Source: Bacillota bacterium
Lineage (GTDB): Bacteria; Bacillota; Sulfobacillia; Sulfobacillales; Sulfobacillaceae
DNA: 38,530 bases
Direction of reading: 5' to 3'
Assembly: GCA_021841025.1 (NCBI GenBank)
Contig: JAKBWA010000049.1
Location: forward strand, 1 to 38,530
Part shown: in pieces, positions 16,674-24,958 of the stretch
Layout of the letters: each line of letters begins with the position of its first letter
Position numbering within the stretch: position 1 is the first letter of the stretch
Translations under genes and position numbers: made by a program
The notes under the pieces: generated by a model
The model's database searches: none
The model's input: only the letters and a program-made list of their open reading frames with translations
What the model was told of the DNA's origin: nothing

Positions 16674-17618
16674 TTATGGGGTGTCTACCAGCCGACGCCG
16701 CCGACTATTTAACAGCAAGGTTAAAAACACCAAATATGACAGCGCCACATCAATGATTGACATATCTCCGTAGCTTAAAGACGCATCATAGATTCCGTGA
16801 AATACAGCCGCCACCAAATAGGCTCCCACAGCAAGATGCCAGTCCCGATACCCGTGTTGGGCTACAACCCCTAGTCCGTACGCAACAATCCCTGCCCATA
16901 TGGCATGCAGAAACGGTGTATATAACGCGCGGCTCAAAGCAGTTATTGTTCCCAATCCTGCTCCATGGTATAAGACGTCGAACGCGATACCGTGCTGCAC
17001 GTAGGAGATATTTTCAACCGCAGAAAATCCCAGTCCCGAACTAATTCCCACCATCATATACGATAGGGGACTCCAAACTTTCTTCTTCACTCGGTTAAAC
17101 CAAAAGATGAGAAGAATAACAATTTGTTTGGCAAATTCTTCTGTGAGCCCGATAAACAAAATGTAACCCACTGCCGATAACGCCAAGACATGCGAATTCA
17201 GAAGGAGATTTGCTCCATGACTGATCCAAAACGACTCCACAAATAGTGCAAAAAATACCCCAACGGTTCCCGTAAAAATGTAGGCCCCCATATCCAGCAA
17301 AATTGACCGAATGCGAAACTCGGAAGCCATCAACGGCTGAAAAATAAAGAACCAAAACAATGAAAAATACACCATCATCCCATCAACTACGTTCAGGCGC
17401 GCGTCTGCCAACAAAATGGGAGCCGTCGCAAAGATAAACAATCCCCAAAAGAGGCGTGACTTTAGAATAGTCAAGACATAAAGCATTGAATTTTTGGGCA
17501 GAGGACGGTTAGCTACCGCAAACAATCCATTTTGACGATTCCGGCAACTTTCACACAGAACTTCTTCAACAGGAGCTCCGCAATTTTCACATTGATGGCG
17601 ATATGGAGGAAGGTTCAT
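16674..17618 (-). CDS. PrsW-family intramembrane protease with N-terminal zinc ribbon
   Basis: Multi-spanning glutamic-type protease related to B. subtilis PrsW, which cleaves an anti-sigma factor. Family motifs are in order: TEEFAKQ (Glu160, Glu161, Lys164), AVENISY (Glu202), HAIWAGI (His238) and HGIYDAS (His274, Asp278). The 314 residues include about eight hydrophobic segments. The N-terminus is a cytoplasmic CxxC...CxxC ribbon (Cys10, Cys13, Cys22, Cys25), likely zinc-binding. AGGAGG lies 8 bases before the ATG. No sigma or anti-sigma gene is adjacent, so the substrate is unknown. Confidence 0.87.
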   Translation of the reverse strand: MNLPPYRHQCENCGAPVEEVLCESCRNRQNGLFAVANRPLPKNSMLYVLTILKSRLFWGLFIFATAPILLADARLNVVDGMMVYFSLFWFFIFQPLMASEFRIRSILLDMGAYIFTGTVGVFFALFVESFWISHGANLLLNSHVLALSAVGYILFIGLTEEFAKQIVILLIFWFNRVKKKVWSPLSYMMVGISSGLGFSAVENISYVQHGIAFDVLYHGAGLGTITALSRALYTPFLHAIWAGIVAYGLGVVAQHGYRDWHLAVGAYLVAAVFHGIYDASLSYGDMSIIDVALSYLVFLTLLLNSRRRRLVDTP

Positions 17619-18000
17619 TCCAAAATCCTCCTTTCATAGGGTGTCCTAATATGTGGTGTCAACAGTTGCCAGAAAACCTCATCCAACATGATTAACCGTT
17701 GTATGTCTAAGCTTTTTCTTATTCTTTGAGGAGGCAGAGGAATACCGGTCTAGCCTCGTGTCGGCATATCGTGAATCTTTCGTCTAGCACGCCAGTCCCC
17801 TCTTGACTCACCTCATCCCTCCTGCCAACAGGGCTACTCGCGTGCAAGCAACACAAAACGACAGGAGGACATTAGCCCCCGCCTGCACACCTTTTAGGCC
17901 ATCCCATCCAGCTTCTTGAAGAAGATCCGTGACAAGTGACCCAGGCATCCAAAACTCAGTGATTCTTTAAGATCATCATACACGACATCCCTCGTCTTGC
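17619..18000. other. Gene-free stretch
   Basis: About 380 bases with no frame, repeat or RNA structure I can support. An isolated GACAGGAGGAC on plus (around 17870) resembles a ribosome site but is not followed by a usable frame. Confidence 0.4.
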
Positions 18001-18345
18001 CTAATCCCCGAACACGCCGTCGCGCCAAACCTGATCGACACGATCATTCCATGTTTGCCAGGCACCTTCGGGCTGTTTTTGTTCCACTGTCCATATGGCG
18101 TACCATAAGGCGGCTCGGAGCTCCTTTTCCGACACTTGAATGGTTTGAGCTAGAGAAGCCAAAGGAGCCCACTCTTCAATTTTTTTGAGCAGTTCGGTTA
18201 CCGGTTGGCGGGTTCGCCGCGAATAGGGCTGTTGTTCGCATTCCGTCTGACTGTGCCCAATTTCCTTGAAAATCACCCACACAGGGAAACGAGGATCCGA
18301 ACGGGTATCAATCCAGTACTCCAAGCGCAATGACTCCTCATCCAT
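18001..18345 (-). CDS. Protein of unknown function, 114 residues
   Basis: Soluble acidic protein starting MDEESLRLEYWIDTRS at an ATG 8 bases after AAGGAGGG. The C-terminal half includes ASLAQTIQVSEKELRAALWYAIW, which reads like a helix-turn-helix segment with some likeness to DUF433-type antitoxin domains, then a Trp-rich end. I do not assign a family. No partner gene is adjacent. Confidence 0.65.
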   Translation of the reverse strand: MDEESLRLEYWIDTRSDPRFPVWVIFKEIGHSQTECEQQPYSRRTRQPVTELLKKIEEWAPLASLAQTIQVSEKELRAALWYAIWTVEQKQPEGAWQTWNDRVDQVWRDGVFGD

Positions 18346-18792
18346 GAGAATTCCCTCCTTCACTGACACTAATCTATTTACCAGAACCTTTTCTCTTGGA
18401 CCGTCAATTACCTCGTTTCAGCGTTACATGAAACGGACTTTAAGAGAGAATCGTTACTCTTCTTAGAGGCGTGAATCTCAAGAAACCTCTTCATTTCACA
18501 GGCTTTGACGGGTTGTCTGCGTATGATTCTGGGTATTCCTCTTAATCAAAGCTCAACCCTTTTATGAGAACAACTTTCGCTGAGCCAGGATTTCGCCTCA
18601 GTGTGGCAGAAACCGCCCTCCTGTTATCAAAGAGAGTGGACAATCGTTAACGGCGTTTACCTGAGTTTAAGACAAGAAAATTCGTTGAGAACTGCTAACC
18701 TTGTAACCAACCACTGGCGAATACACCCTCCGATTTTGAACTGACACGGCAATTTAAGACATGGACTCCATGGCGACTACTGATGAAAATAA
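18346..18792. other. Gene-free stretch
   Basis: About 450 bases before the sHdr-cluster terminator. I see no supported frame, promoter or long repeat. Confidence 0.4.
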
Positions 18793-18820
18793 AGCGCCGA
18801 ATAACCATTTATTCGGCGCT
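18787..18820 (-). terminator. Strong terminator at the end of the sHdr cluster
   Basis: Perfect 12-bp inverted repeat: 18793-18804 pairs with 18809-18820 around a 4-base loop. Reading on minus, TTTATTTTC follows the stem. It lies 20 bases past the stop of the GAF gene and closes the long minus-strand unit. The short A-run (plus strand) makes it weaker in the other direction. Confidence 0.9.
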
Positions 18821-18839
18821 CGATTCACACTCACTCTTT

Positions 18840-19286
18840 TCAACTCAGAAGCTGAATCACCTCACCCAACCATTCTATGGAGACGAGATCTATGCCATCA
18901 ATCTCGGGAGACTGGCAGTCCAGCACCGCATAAACATGGCTATTCCGAATCAAAGGCAATCCGACTTCTGAACTGGTATTAAAGACTGCAGGAATGTATC
19001 CGGGAAATTTCTTGACCGACCCAACAATTTGGACAGCCCTTTCCGCAGCACACGATCCAATAATACCCTGGCCCCAAGGAATGATTAGGGGCCCGGGAGG
19101 TCCCGAAAACGGTCCTACCATTAAATCGTGGCCCAAATGGAATACCCGGTAAAATCCAATCCAAGTCCACTCGGGCCATAAGAGACGGATTTGCGCTACG
19201 GTATTCGCCATCACTGCTATATCATCGGGACTCTGTTGCTTCCACCGAGCAATGTCCGCCAATATCGATCTCAAATCCCTTTGCAT
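18840..19286 (-). CDS. GAF-domain protein related to fRMsr, catalytic cysteines missing
   Basis: A single GAF domain of 148 residues, closest by eye to free-methionine-R-sulfoxide reductase (MsrC/YebR): WTWIGFYRV, LMVGPFSG, IIPWGQGIIG, VKKFPGYIPA and LDCQSPEIDGID align in order. The three cysteines used by that enzyme are absent: they read Pro/Leu before IIP, Ile in GIIG and Ala in YIPAVF. Two other cysteines, Cys79 (GSCA) and Cys124 (LDCQS), are present instead. It is therefore probably a ligand- or redox-sensing GAF rather than the reductase. ATG 19286 follows GAGG by 6 bases. It is the last gene of the sHdr unit and abuts dsrE. Confidence 0.8.
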   Translation of the reverse strand: MQRDLRSILADIARWKQQSPDDIAVMANTVAQIRLLWPEWTWIGFYRVFHLGHDLMVGPFSGPPGPLIIPWGQGIIGSCAAERAVQIVGSVKKFPGYIPAVFNTSSEVGLPLIRNSHVYAVLDCQSPEIDGIDLVSIEWLGEVIQLLS

Positions 19287-19297
19287 GATGGACCTCA

Positions 19298-19678
19298 CTA
19301 AAAGCTTATCACCACATCTGACTCCAGTGCCATCTCGTTTACAGCACTGCCACCGACAACCCCTTCGGTTTCAATCAGATCATCAAGTGTGCAGTCATTC
19401 AAATCCAGACTCGGTGCACAAACGTAAAACTTAACCCCCGCATCACGCGCCTGGTCTATAAAGAACTGCAGGCGTGCCCCATCACCACCTTCTTTGACCG
19501 TTAATTCCTCCGCTACCCCATGTTTTAATAAAGCGGTCGCACGGATCGTGAACACCATGGACACATCATGATCCATAAGCGCTGCGGTCGTTGCCAAGAA
19601 GAACGGTGACGCCGCTCGGTACGAAACTTCGGGCCCCGTAGTGAGAACATACAAGAATTTTTTGACTTCAGAAGACAT
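19298..19678 (-). CDS. DsrE-family sulfurtransferase
   Basis: A DsrE/TusD-like protein of 126 residues that should carry persulfide sulfur. The fold signature begins KKFLYVLTTGPE, and the conserved Cys87 lies in VKFYVCAPSLDL; a second Cys96 follows (NDCTLDDLI). The C-terminal VVGGSAVNEMALESDVVISF fits the DsrE3-type branch found next to tusA in sulfur oxidisers; the exact subtype is inferred. The ATG at 19678 follows AAGGAGA. It is directly downstream of tusA, consistent with sulfur exchange between the two. Confidence 0.85.
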   Translation of the reverse strand: MSSEVKKFLYVLTTGPEVSYRAASPFFLATTAALMDHDVSMVFTIRATALLKHGVAEELTVKEGGDGARLQFFIDQARDAGVKFYVCAPSLDLNDCTLDDLIETEGVVGGSAVNEMALESDVVISF

Positions 19679-19705
19679 CACGGGTTCTCCTTTCGGTTAT
19701 CACAA

Positions 19706-19948
19706 CTATTTGGTCCGACGAATTAAAAAACGAAAGACCTCTCCCTCTTGCTCAGCCAACAATAGCTCATGTCCGGTGGATTTGGACCACGCTTTGAAAT
19801 CAGCCATGGAACCTGGATCTGTACTAAGCACTTCAACGACCTGCCCAATTTCAACACTGGTAATCCCTTTTTTGGCCCGAATAACCGGCATCGGACATTT
19901 CAGCCCGGAGGCATCCACCTTAAGATCGGCTTCAATCGGAGCATTCAT
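19706..19948 (-). CDS. tusA: TusA sulfur-carrier protein
   Basis: Small sulfur carrier of 80 residues with the CPxP motif (GLKCPMPVIRAKK); the active Cys is Cys18. The C-terminal part (VVEVLSTDPGSMADFKAW) is typical. In sulfur oxidisers TusA receives sulfane sulfur from rhodaneses or DsrE and delivers it to the oxidising complex. The start is placed at ATG 19948, where similarity begins. The frame is open to 19993, with AAAGG directly before an ATG at 19960. The next gene, 27 bases on, is dsrE. Confidence 0.93.
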   Translation of the reverse strand: MNAPIEADLKVDASGLKCPMPVIRAKKGITSVEIGQVVEVLSTDPGSMADFKAWSKSTGHELLLAEQEGEVFRFLIRRTK

Positions 19949-20270
19949 CTGCTCACACATCCTTTCAAAAAGTTTTACAATACAACAAAACACACTCGTT
20001 CAGCGCCGAATCTTGCATCCCCTATGACCACACTTTTCTTAAAAGAAGAGTCTTCCAAAGGCATTGGATGAACCCTTGCGATTTCCCGAAACCCTCTCTT
20101 CATAAACCATGGTGCCTGGGCGGGCACAAAAACTCGTAAGATTCCATTTACGGACCTCGCGCCAAACCTTGATCCCCCTTTAAACTTGATCGTCTTTTTA
20201 AGATGCGAGGGGCACCCTTCTCATCACAGCATCATTCTTGCCTCCTCATTCCCCGCACGCGAAACTCTGG
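19949..20270. other. Longest gap inside the sHdr unit
   Basis: About 320 bases between the second lipoate-binding gene and tusA. It contains a short dyad TTCTT-AA-AAGAA around 20035-20048 and no coding frame. It may hold a separate promoter for tusA-dsrE-GAF, but I could not assign hexamers. Confidence 0.4.
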
Positions 20271-20735
20271 TTATCCCAGCGAGTCATTCTCTACGGGCTC
20301 ACACCGGATGCACGTCAAGCCTTCTTCTTGCAGTTTAACACGGTACAAGCTGGCCACTTCGGACCCCTTAATTAAATGGGGAGTCGGCCAAGGGGTGCTA
20401 GCGCGAAATTCGACTATCCATCCCTCACCATACGGATCCCGGTTAATGATGTTGGGGTCCCTTAGCACATGTTGGTTGACCTTGACAATACTGCCGTCAA
20501 AGGGAGCCGGAAACGGTCCGACCCATTTCGCCGATTCGATCGTCGCAACATTCTTTGCCTCTTTAACCGTTTTCCCTTCTCGAGCCCGGACGTGCAGTAC
20601 CTTTCCGGCCCGGGTTTGAGCCGGATCAGTCATGCCTAGACGAAACACGCCGGACGGCATCGGGGCAACCCAGACATCTTTGTCCACATCAAACCAATAA
20701 TCGTCGGGGAATTCACAAGCAAAAACCTGGGCCAT
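20271..20735 (-). CDS. lbpA: Lipoate-binding protein, second copy (GcvH/LbpA-like)
   Basis: GcvH-fold protein of 154 residues whose lipoyl-lysine is expected at Lys70 in IESAKWVGPF, followed by the hairpin FPAPFDGSIVKVN. It differs from glycine-cleavage H protein in its N-terminus (Cys7 in FACEFPDDY) and in a C-terminal tail with CIRC (Cys142, Cys145). In sHdr organisms such LbpA proteins serve sulfur oxidation instead of glycine cleavage. No other glycine-cleavage gene is nearby. A GGGGGGAG ribosome site precedes it, and it starts 15 bases after the first copy. Confidence 0.9.
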   Translation of the reverse strand: MAQVFACEFPDDYWFDVDKDVWVAPMPSGVFRLGMTDPAQTRAGKVLHVRAREGKTVKEAKNVATIESAKWVGPFPAPFDGSIVKVNQHVLRDPNIINRDPYGEGWIVEFRASTPWPTPHLIKGSEVASLYRVKLQEEGLTCIRCEPVENDSLG

Positions 20736-20750
20736 TGACTCTCCCCCCTT

Positions 20751-21188
20751 TTATTGGGAACATTTAATGCCTTCTTGTTGAAGTTTCTCCCGGTACGACA
20801 ACACCCCCTCTTCACCGGTAACGAGCCTGTTTTTGTCTTCTTCCCAATTAGTCGGCCTGATTTTCAACAACCATCCCTTCCCGTAAGGATCTTCATTAAC
20901 GAGACTGGGATTGGCCTTTGCATCCTGGTTGACCTCTATCACCTCCCCTGCAACGGGGGTTGGGATCGAGCCCACCCACTTTCCACTTTCAAGAGTTCCT
21001 CCACTCTTGCCGCGGGCCAAGGTTTTGCCTGCGGACTTCAAATTCACTACAATAATCTTACCGGCAAGATTTTGGGCGACATCGCTTAACCCGATCACAA
21101 CCACATCGTCGTCAGGCTTCGCCCATACATGCTTCTCAATCCAGTAATACAAGTCCTCCGGTATGTTGCATCCGTCCACTACAGCCAT
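20751..21188 (-). CDS. lbpA: Lipoate-binding protein, first copy (GcvH/LbpA-like)
   Basis: GcvH-fold protein of 145 residues with the predicted lipoylation site Lys70 in LESGKWVGSIPTP. Cys7 (DGCNIPEDLYYW) and Cys143 at the extreme C-terminus (IKCSQ) are in positions like those of the second copy. The two share the frame KWVG..P.P...G.(I/V)..VN but differ widely in surface residues, so they are old paralogues rather than a recent duplication. Its gene follows the membrane reductase by about 20 bases. The expected role, known for the family, is as carrier or cofactor partner of the sHdr complex in oxidising sulfane sulfur. Confidence 0.92.
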   Translation of the reverse strand: MAVVDGCNIPEDLYYWIEKHVWAKPDDDVVVIGLSDVAQNLAGKIIVVNLKSAGKTLARGKSGGTLESGKWVGSIPTPVAGEVIEVNQDAKANPSLVNEDPYGKGWLLKIRPTNWEEDKNRLVTGEEGVLSYREKLQQEGIKCSQ

Positions 21189-21207
21189 AATCTTCCCGCC
21201 CTTTCGG

Positions 21208-23205
21208 TCATTTTATCGCCACCGCAGATTGCGGAACACTGAGTCCGACTGCCTGCGCCAAAAGCTCTGCTACGTCCACTACTTTGATGCGGTTCTCACT
21301 GCCCGTGCTTTGCACAGCTGCCGAAAACATCGACATATCCTTCGGGCATGCCACCACAAAATAATTAACATCGTTCAGGCTCAAAGCTTCTCGAATACGG
21401 TTGTCCGCGGGCCGCTCCTTAATACCCACTTCCTCCATCCATATCCGTCCTCCGCCGGCCCCACAACAGAAACTGTTGGCTCCATGGCGCGGCATCTCGA
21501 TCAGTTCAACTCCCATTCTCTCCAGCAATTGACGCGGTGCATCCAAGACGCGGTTCCATCGCCCTAGATAACAGGGATCATGATAGGTAACACGAATACG
21601 CAACGGAGCAGGAGAAAGGCGGCCCTGTTCGATAAGATCTAAGAAGGCTTGGGTGTAATGCTTTACGGGTTTTTCAAACCCAAACTTGCGATACTCGTTA
21701 CGCAAGGCATTGAACGAATGCGGGTCCGTGGTAAAGATTTGATTATACTGCGCACTTTCCAGCCATTTCAGATTTTTTTGGGCTAAAGTCTCAAACAACC
21801 CGAATTCTCCCAGACGTAAGGCTTCATTGCCCGCATTGGCTTCACCTTCATATAATATGCCAAAGTCTATACCGGCTTGTTGCAAAATTTGTGCAACCAA
21901 TCTTGAAAGTTCTTGCAACCGAGGATCATACGAAGCAAAATCCCCAACAAACCATAGCCAATCCACCGCTTCCTTACGGGCATCTTTTATCGGCGCCTCT
22001 AAGGCTTTTGTCCATGCTGGACGCTTGCGAGGAGGCTGACCAAACGAGTTGCCTTGTCGATCCCATCCCACTAAGACTTTTTGGCTATTTTTATCCACTT
22101 CTCCGTCTTCCAGCAACGCCGCCCGCAATCCGGCAATTTTGGGAACATGCTCAATAAATACCGGACAGGCTTCCTGACAAGCTCCGCATGTGGTACAAGC
22201 CCATAACTCTTCGGCTTTCACCACTCCTCCCGCCAAAGGCACCGAGTCTTCTCCATTCAATTCCTTGCGCAAGGCATCTCTCAATTCCAAAATCACCATT
22301 TTAGGAGAGAGCGGCTGTCCTGCGGCATAGGCCGGGCAGACGGCCTGACAGCGTCCGCACTCCGTACAGGTGAACAGATCCAAGACATCCTTCCAATTCA
22401 CGTCTGTAAAGGTTCGGATAGCCATGCCTTCATCTTCTGGCAATGGAGGCACCAACTCGCCATGAGGCCGCGTCTTGTGAAGAAAGATGCTCGGCACCGC
22501 CAAGAAGATGTGCAAGTGCTTGGAAGTCGGCAAATATGCCAGAAACGCAAAAACCATCCCGATGTCTAAAAGATAACCCAAGATGTATCCGCTCTCTGCA
22601 ACAACGGGATTAGAGGCCAAGTGAGTGCTAAGCCACAAATGTCCCAGCAAATAGCCGACAAAACCCCACGGATTGAGACTTGGGTGTACATGAAACAAAT
22701 ACGGGGCCGCAAAGGGATAAAAGGACTCATGCAAAAAGATTCCGATCATAATCGTGGCAATCATTGCCAAAATGATGTACCCATCTCTTTCGTCGGACCC
22801 ATGATAGCGCTCCGGTTTTATCACAGCTCGTTGGTAAACGGCCAATAAAATCCCAATCAGTACGAGAACCGCCCACAGATCGACAACAAAAGCCAAGGGT
22901 GCATCCAAGGTTATATGGGGATCAAAAACCTGCACAATAGCCGTGATAACATCAATCATCAAGACTACAAAGCCGCTAAAGATAAAGAAATGAAGAATCC
23001 CTGATAACCTTAGGCGCAATAAGCGCTTATGCCCAAAGACCTGGCCCAGCATAAAGCTGAGCCGCCTGGGCCAGTTATCCAATCGGTTTGTAGATCGGGC
23101 CTTTTGCATCACTCGAAAAATCGGGAGCATTCGATAGACGAAGTATCCCGTGGCCGACAGAAACATGAGGATGGTTAAGACCATTAAAATGTCTTGGCCG
23201 ATCAC
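21208..23205 (-). CDS. Membrane-bound Fe-S oxidoreductase (EtfAB:quinone reductase/HdrD-like)
   Basis: 665-residue protein with three parts. The N-terminal membrane domain (about 1-240) has five or six helices and histidines suited to heme b, as in NarI-type subunits. The ferredoxin domain has CxxCxxCxxxCP twice (Cys280-290 and Cys337-347). The C-terminal part has two CCG-type domains. The second CCG domain keeps its cysteines (Cys545, Cys580-581, Cys620), but the first (about 415-500) has none. This architecture matches DUF224 proteins that pass electrons from EtfAB to (mena)quinone. GTG 23205 follows AAGGGGGG, one base after the etfA stop. Placement next to etfBA supports that role. Confidence 0.88.
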   Translation of the reverse strand: MIGQDILMVLTILMFLSATGYFVYRMLPIFRVMQKARSTNRLDNWPRRLSFMLGQVFGHKRLLRLRLSGILHFFIFSGFVVLMIDVITAIVQVFDPHITLDAPLAFVVDLWAVLVLIGILLAVYQRAVIKPERYHGSDERDGYIILAMIATIMIGIFLHESFYPFAAPYLFHVHPSLNPWGFVGYLLGHLWLSTHLASNPVVAESGYILGYLLDIGMVFAFLAYLPTSKHLHIFLAVPSIFLHKTRPHGELVPPLPEDEGMAIRTFTDVNWKDVLDLFTCTECGRCQAVCPAYAAGQPLSPKMVILELRDALRKELNGEDSVPLAGGVVKAEELWACTTCGACQEACPVFIEHVPKIAGLRAALLEDGEVDKNSQKVLVGWDRQGNSFGQPPRKRPAWTKALEAPIKDARKEAVDWLWFVGDFASYDPRLQELSRLVAQILQQAGIDFGILYEGEANAGNEALRLGEFGLFETLAQKNLKWLESAQYNQIFTTDPHSFNALRNEYRKFGFEKPVKHYTQAFLDLIEQGRLSPAPLRIRVTYHDPCYLGRWNRVLDAPRQLLERMGVELIEMPRHGANSFCCGAGGGRIWMEEVGIKERPADNRIREALSLNDVNYFVVACPKDMSMFSAAVQSTGSENRIKVVDVAELLAQAVGLSVPQSAVAIK

Positions 23206-23206
23206 T

Positions 23207-24157
23207 CTATTCCCCCCTTAGCCTTTCTGTTAAGGCCGGCATAAGTTCTAACATATCCACCGTAGTTCCAAAATGGGCAATATCCATAATGGAGGCGTTT
23301 TCATCGGTATTAACGGCAATAATCAGATCCGCGTCTTTCATTCCCTGCTGATGTTCCGGAGCCCCTGATATACCGAAGGCCATGTACAGTTTCGGTTTCA
23401 CAGTTTGGCCGGATTTTCCGACCTGCCGGGACTTCGGCAGCCACCCAGCATCAACGACAGGTCTCGAGCAACTTACCACCCCACCGATAGCCTCGGCCAA
23501 TTCTTCAGCCAAAGTTAAATTTTCAGGACCTTCGATGCCTCGTCCCACACTGATCAAAATGTCGGCTTTGGTAATATCGACATCGCTCTTTTCCGGTTCA
23601 ATGGTCCGTAAGATCCTCATACTGGGCGGAATATCTACAGAGAGCACATCAACTTGCGGGGATCCCGAATCCTCTGTCGCACTCCAAGCTCCAGGCATGA
23701 CCGTCAGTACGGCACCCGATTTGGGCACCACAATCTCCGCCATCAGTTTACCGGCAAAAACCGATGATGTGGCCACCACCTCTTGACCGGCAATCGCCAC
23801 TTGATTGCAATAGGCTATCAAAGGCAACGATACTGAAGATGCCACTCCAGCGCCCAAATCCATTCCCATCGTGGTATTAGCCACCAAAGTCAGATAGGGC
23901 TCTTCCTTCTTGACAATTTCACTTAAAGTCTTTTCGTATGCCAACGGATGATACTGCGACAATTCGGGATTGGTGATTGCTATCACGCGGTCCACAGGAA
24001 GATTTTTGAGCTGACTCTCGGCATCCTGGCCAAAACCGACCGCAATCGATGAGATCTCAAGGTTTTTTGCAATCTCTCGCCCCTTGGTGATAAGTTCTTT
24101 ACTCGAATCGACAAAACCCGATGCGCCATTTTCCATCACAATCAGTATAGGTCCCAC
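23207..24157 (-). CDS. etfA: Electron transfer flavoprotein alpha subunit
   Basis: 316 residues. The C-terminal FAD domain is standard: SVGRGI, SRPVVDAGWLP, QVGKSGQTVKP, YMAFGISGAPEHQQGM and AVNTDENASIMDIAHFG. With EtfB it forms a soluble heterodimer that carries electrons from a dehydrogenase to the membrane. GTG 24157 is used; its ribosome site AGGAGGTAG contains the etfB stop codon, so the two are tightly coupled. In this cluster the donor is inferred to be the sHdr complex and the acceptor the adjacent membrane Fe-S protein. Confidence 0.96.
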   Translation of the reverse strand: MGPILIVMENGASGFVDSSKELITKGREIAKNLEISSIAVGFGQDAESQLKNLPVDRVIAITNPELSQYHPLAYEKTLSEIVKKEEPYLTLVANTTMGMDLGAGVASSVSLPLIAYCNQVAIAGQEVVATSSVFAGKLMAEIVVPKSGAVLTVMPGAWSATEDSGSPQVDVLSVDIPPSMRILRTIEPEKSDVDITKADILISVGRGIEGPENLTLAEELAEAIGGVVSCSRPVVDAGWLPKSRQVGKSGQTVKPKLYMAFGISGAPEHQQGMKDADLIIAVNTDENASIMDIAHFGTTVDMLELMPALTERLRGE

Positions 24158-24162
24158 AATAT

Positions 24163-24930
24163 CTACCTCCTCAGCAAGTTGCGTTCTTGAAGAATCTCAG
24201 CAATTCTAGCGGCCACGTCCTCAACATCCCCGTCGACCATTTCAGCGTGAGCGGATGCCACTGGTTTATAAAAGCGGCGAACCGTAAGCGCCGGAACATT
24301 CGACAGTGGCACTTCCACTTCTTCGATTTGCCGACTCTTTGCGACTTGCCGGACTTTGGCAATAGAGGCATACCGGGGTGGTTTGCGAGCCGCTTGGATT
24401 CCCACAACAACAGGGGTTGATGATTCGATTTCGGCTACGAGTCCTCCGGCGTACTCTTGACGCAGAATGATGCCTTGGTCTTTGACGCGAACTTCCGTCA
24501 CAACTGATGCATGCGGCCATCCCATGATGCCCGCTACCAACCCAGGAATCTGCCCATCCACATCGTCGATCGCTTGAACTCCCGACAAGATCAAGTCAAA
24601 TGGTTGTTTATGCAAGTAATCGGCGAAGATTTGCGCCCGTTGCCGATTAGTCAGAGACAAATCAAAATCACCGACCAACTTGACGGCGTTATCCGAGCCT
24701 TTAGCCAATGCCGTAAAGAGAAGGTTATCGCTGTCTTGGGTCTCTATGCTCACGGCAGTAACCTCGGCACCGGATTCTTCCTTTATCACCAGAGCTTCTT
24801 CGAGAGCCTGATCATCCCACTCACTCGGAACATAACTCATCTCATCGAACAGTATCTGACCCTCATGTTCATCCAATGCAATATCTTCCACCAAATCGGG
24901 AACAGATTTCATCAACACTGCAATGTGCAT
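24163..24930 (-). CDS. etfB: Electron transfer flavoprotein beta subunit
   Basis: 255 residues beginning MHIAVLMKSVPD, with the nucleotide-binding segment QAIDDVDGQIPGLVAGIMGWPH and the region VVGIQAARKPPRYASI that corresponds to the recognition-loop area. AMP or a second FAD binds here in different ETF classes; which one cannot be decided by eye, so confurcation or bifurcation is possible but unproven. The ATG follows AGGAG. It lies 28 bases after the fused hdr gene and is coupled to etfA. Confidence 0.95.
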   Translation of the reverse strand: MHIAVLMKSVPDLVEDIALDEHEGQILFDEMSYVPSEWDDQALEEALVIKEESGAEVTAVSIETQDSDNLLFTALAKGSDNAVKLVGDFDLSLTNRQRAQIFADYLHKQPFDLILSGVQAIDDVDGQIPGLVAGIMGWPHASVVTEVRVKDQGIILRQEYAGGLVAEIESSTPVVVGIQAARKPPRYASIAKVRQVAKSRQIEEVEVPLSNVPALTVRRFYKPVASAHAEMVDGDVEDVAARIAEILQERNLLRR

Positions 24931-24958
24931 AATCTCCTGACTCCTCCCATTAGTAACT

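Noticed and set aside
20271-21188. Reading the two GcvH-like genes as part of glycine cleavage
   Set aside because: No gcvT or gcvP nearby; Cys7 and tail cysteines plus sHdr, TusA and DsrE neighbours fit LbpA instead.
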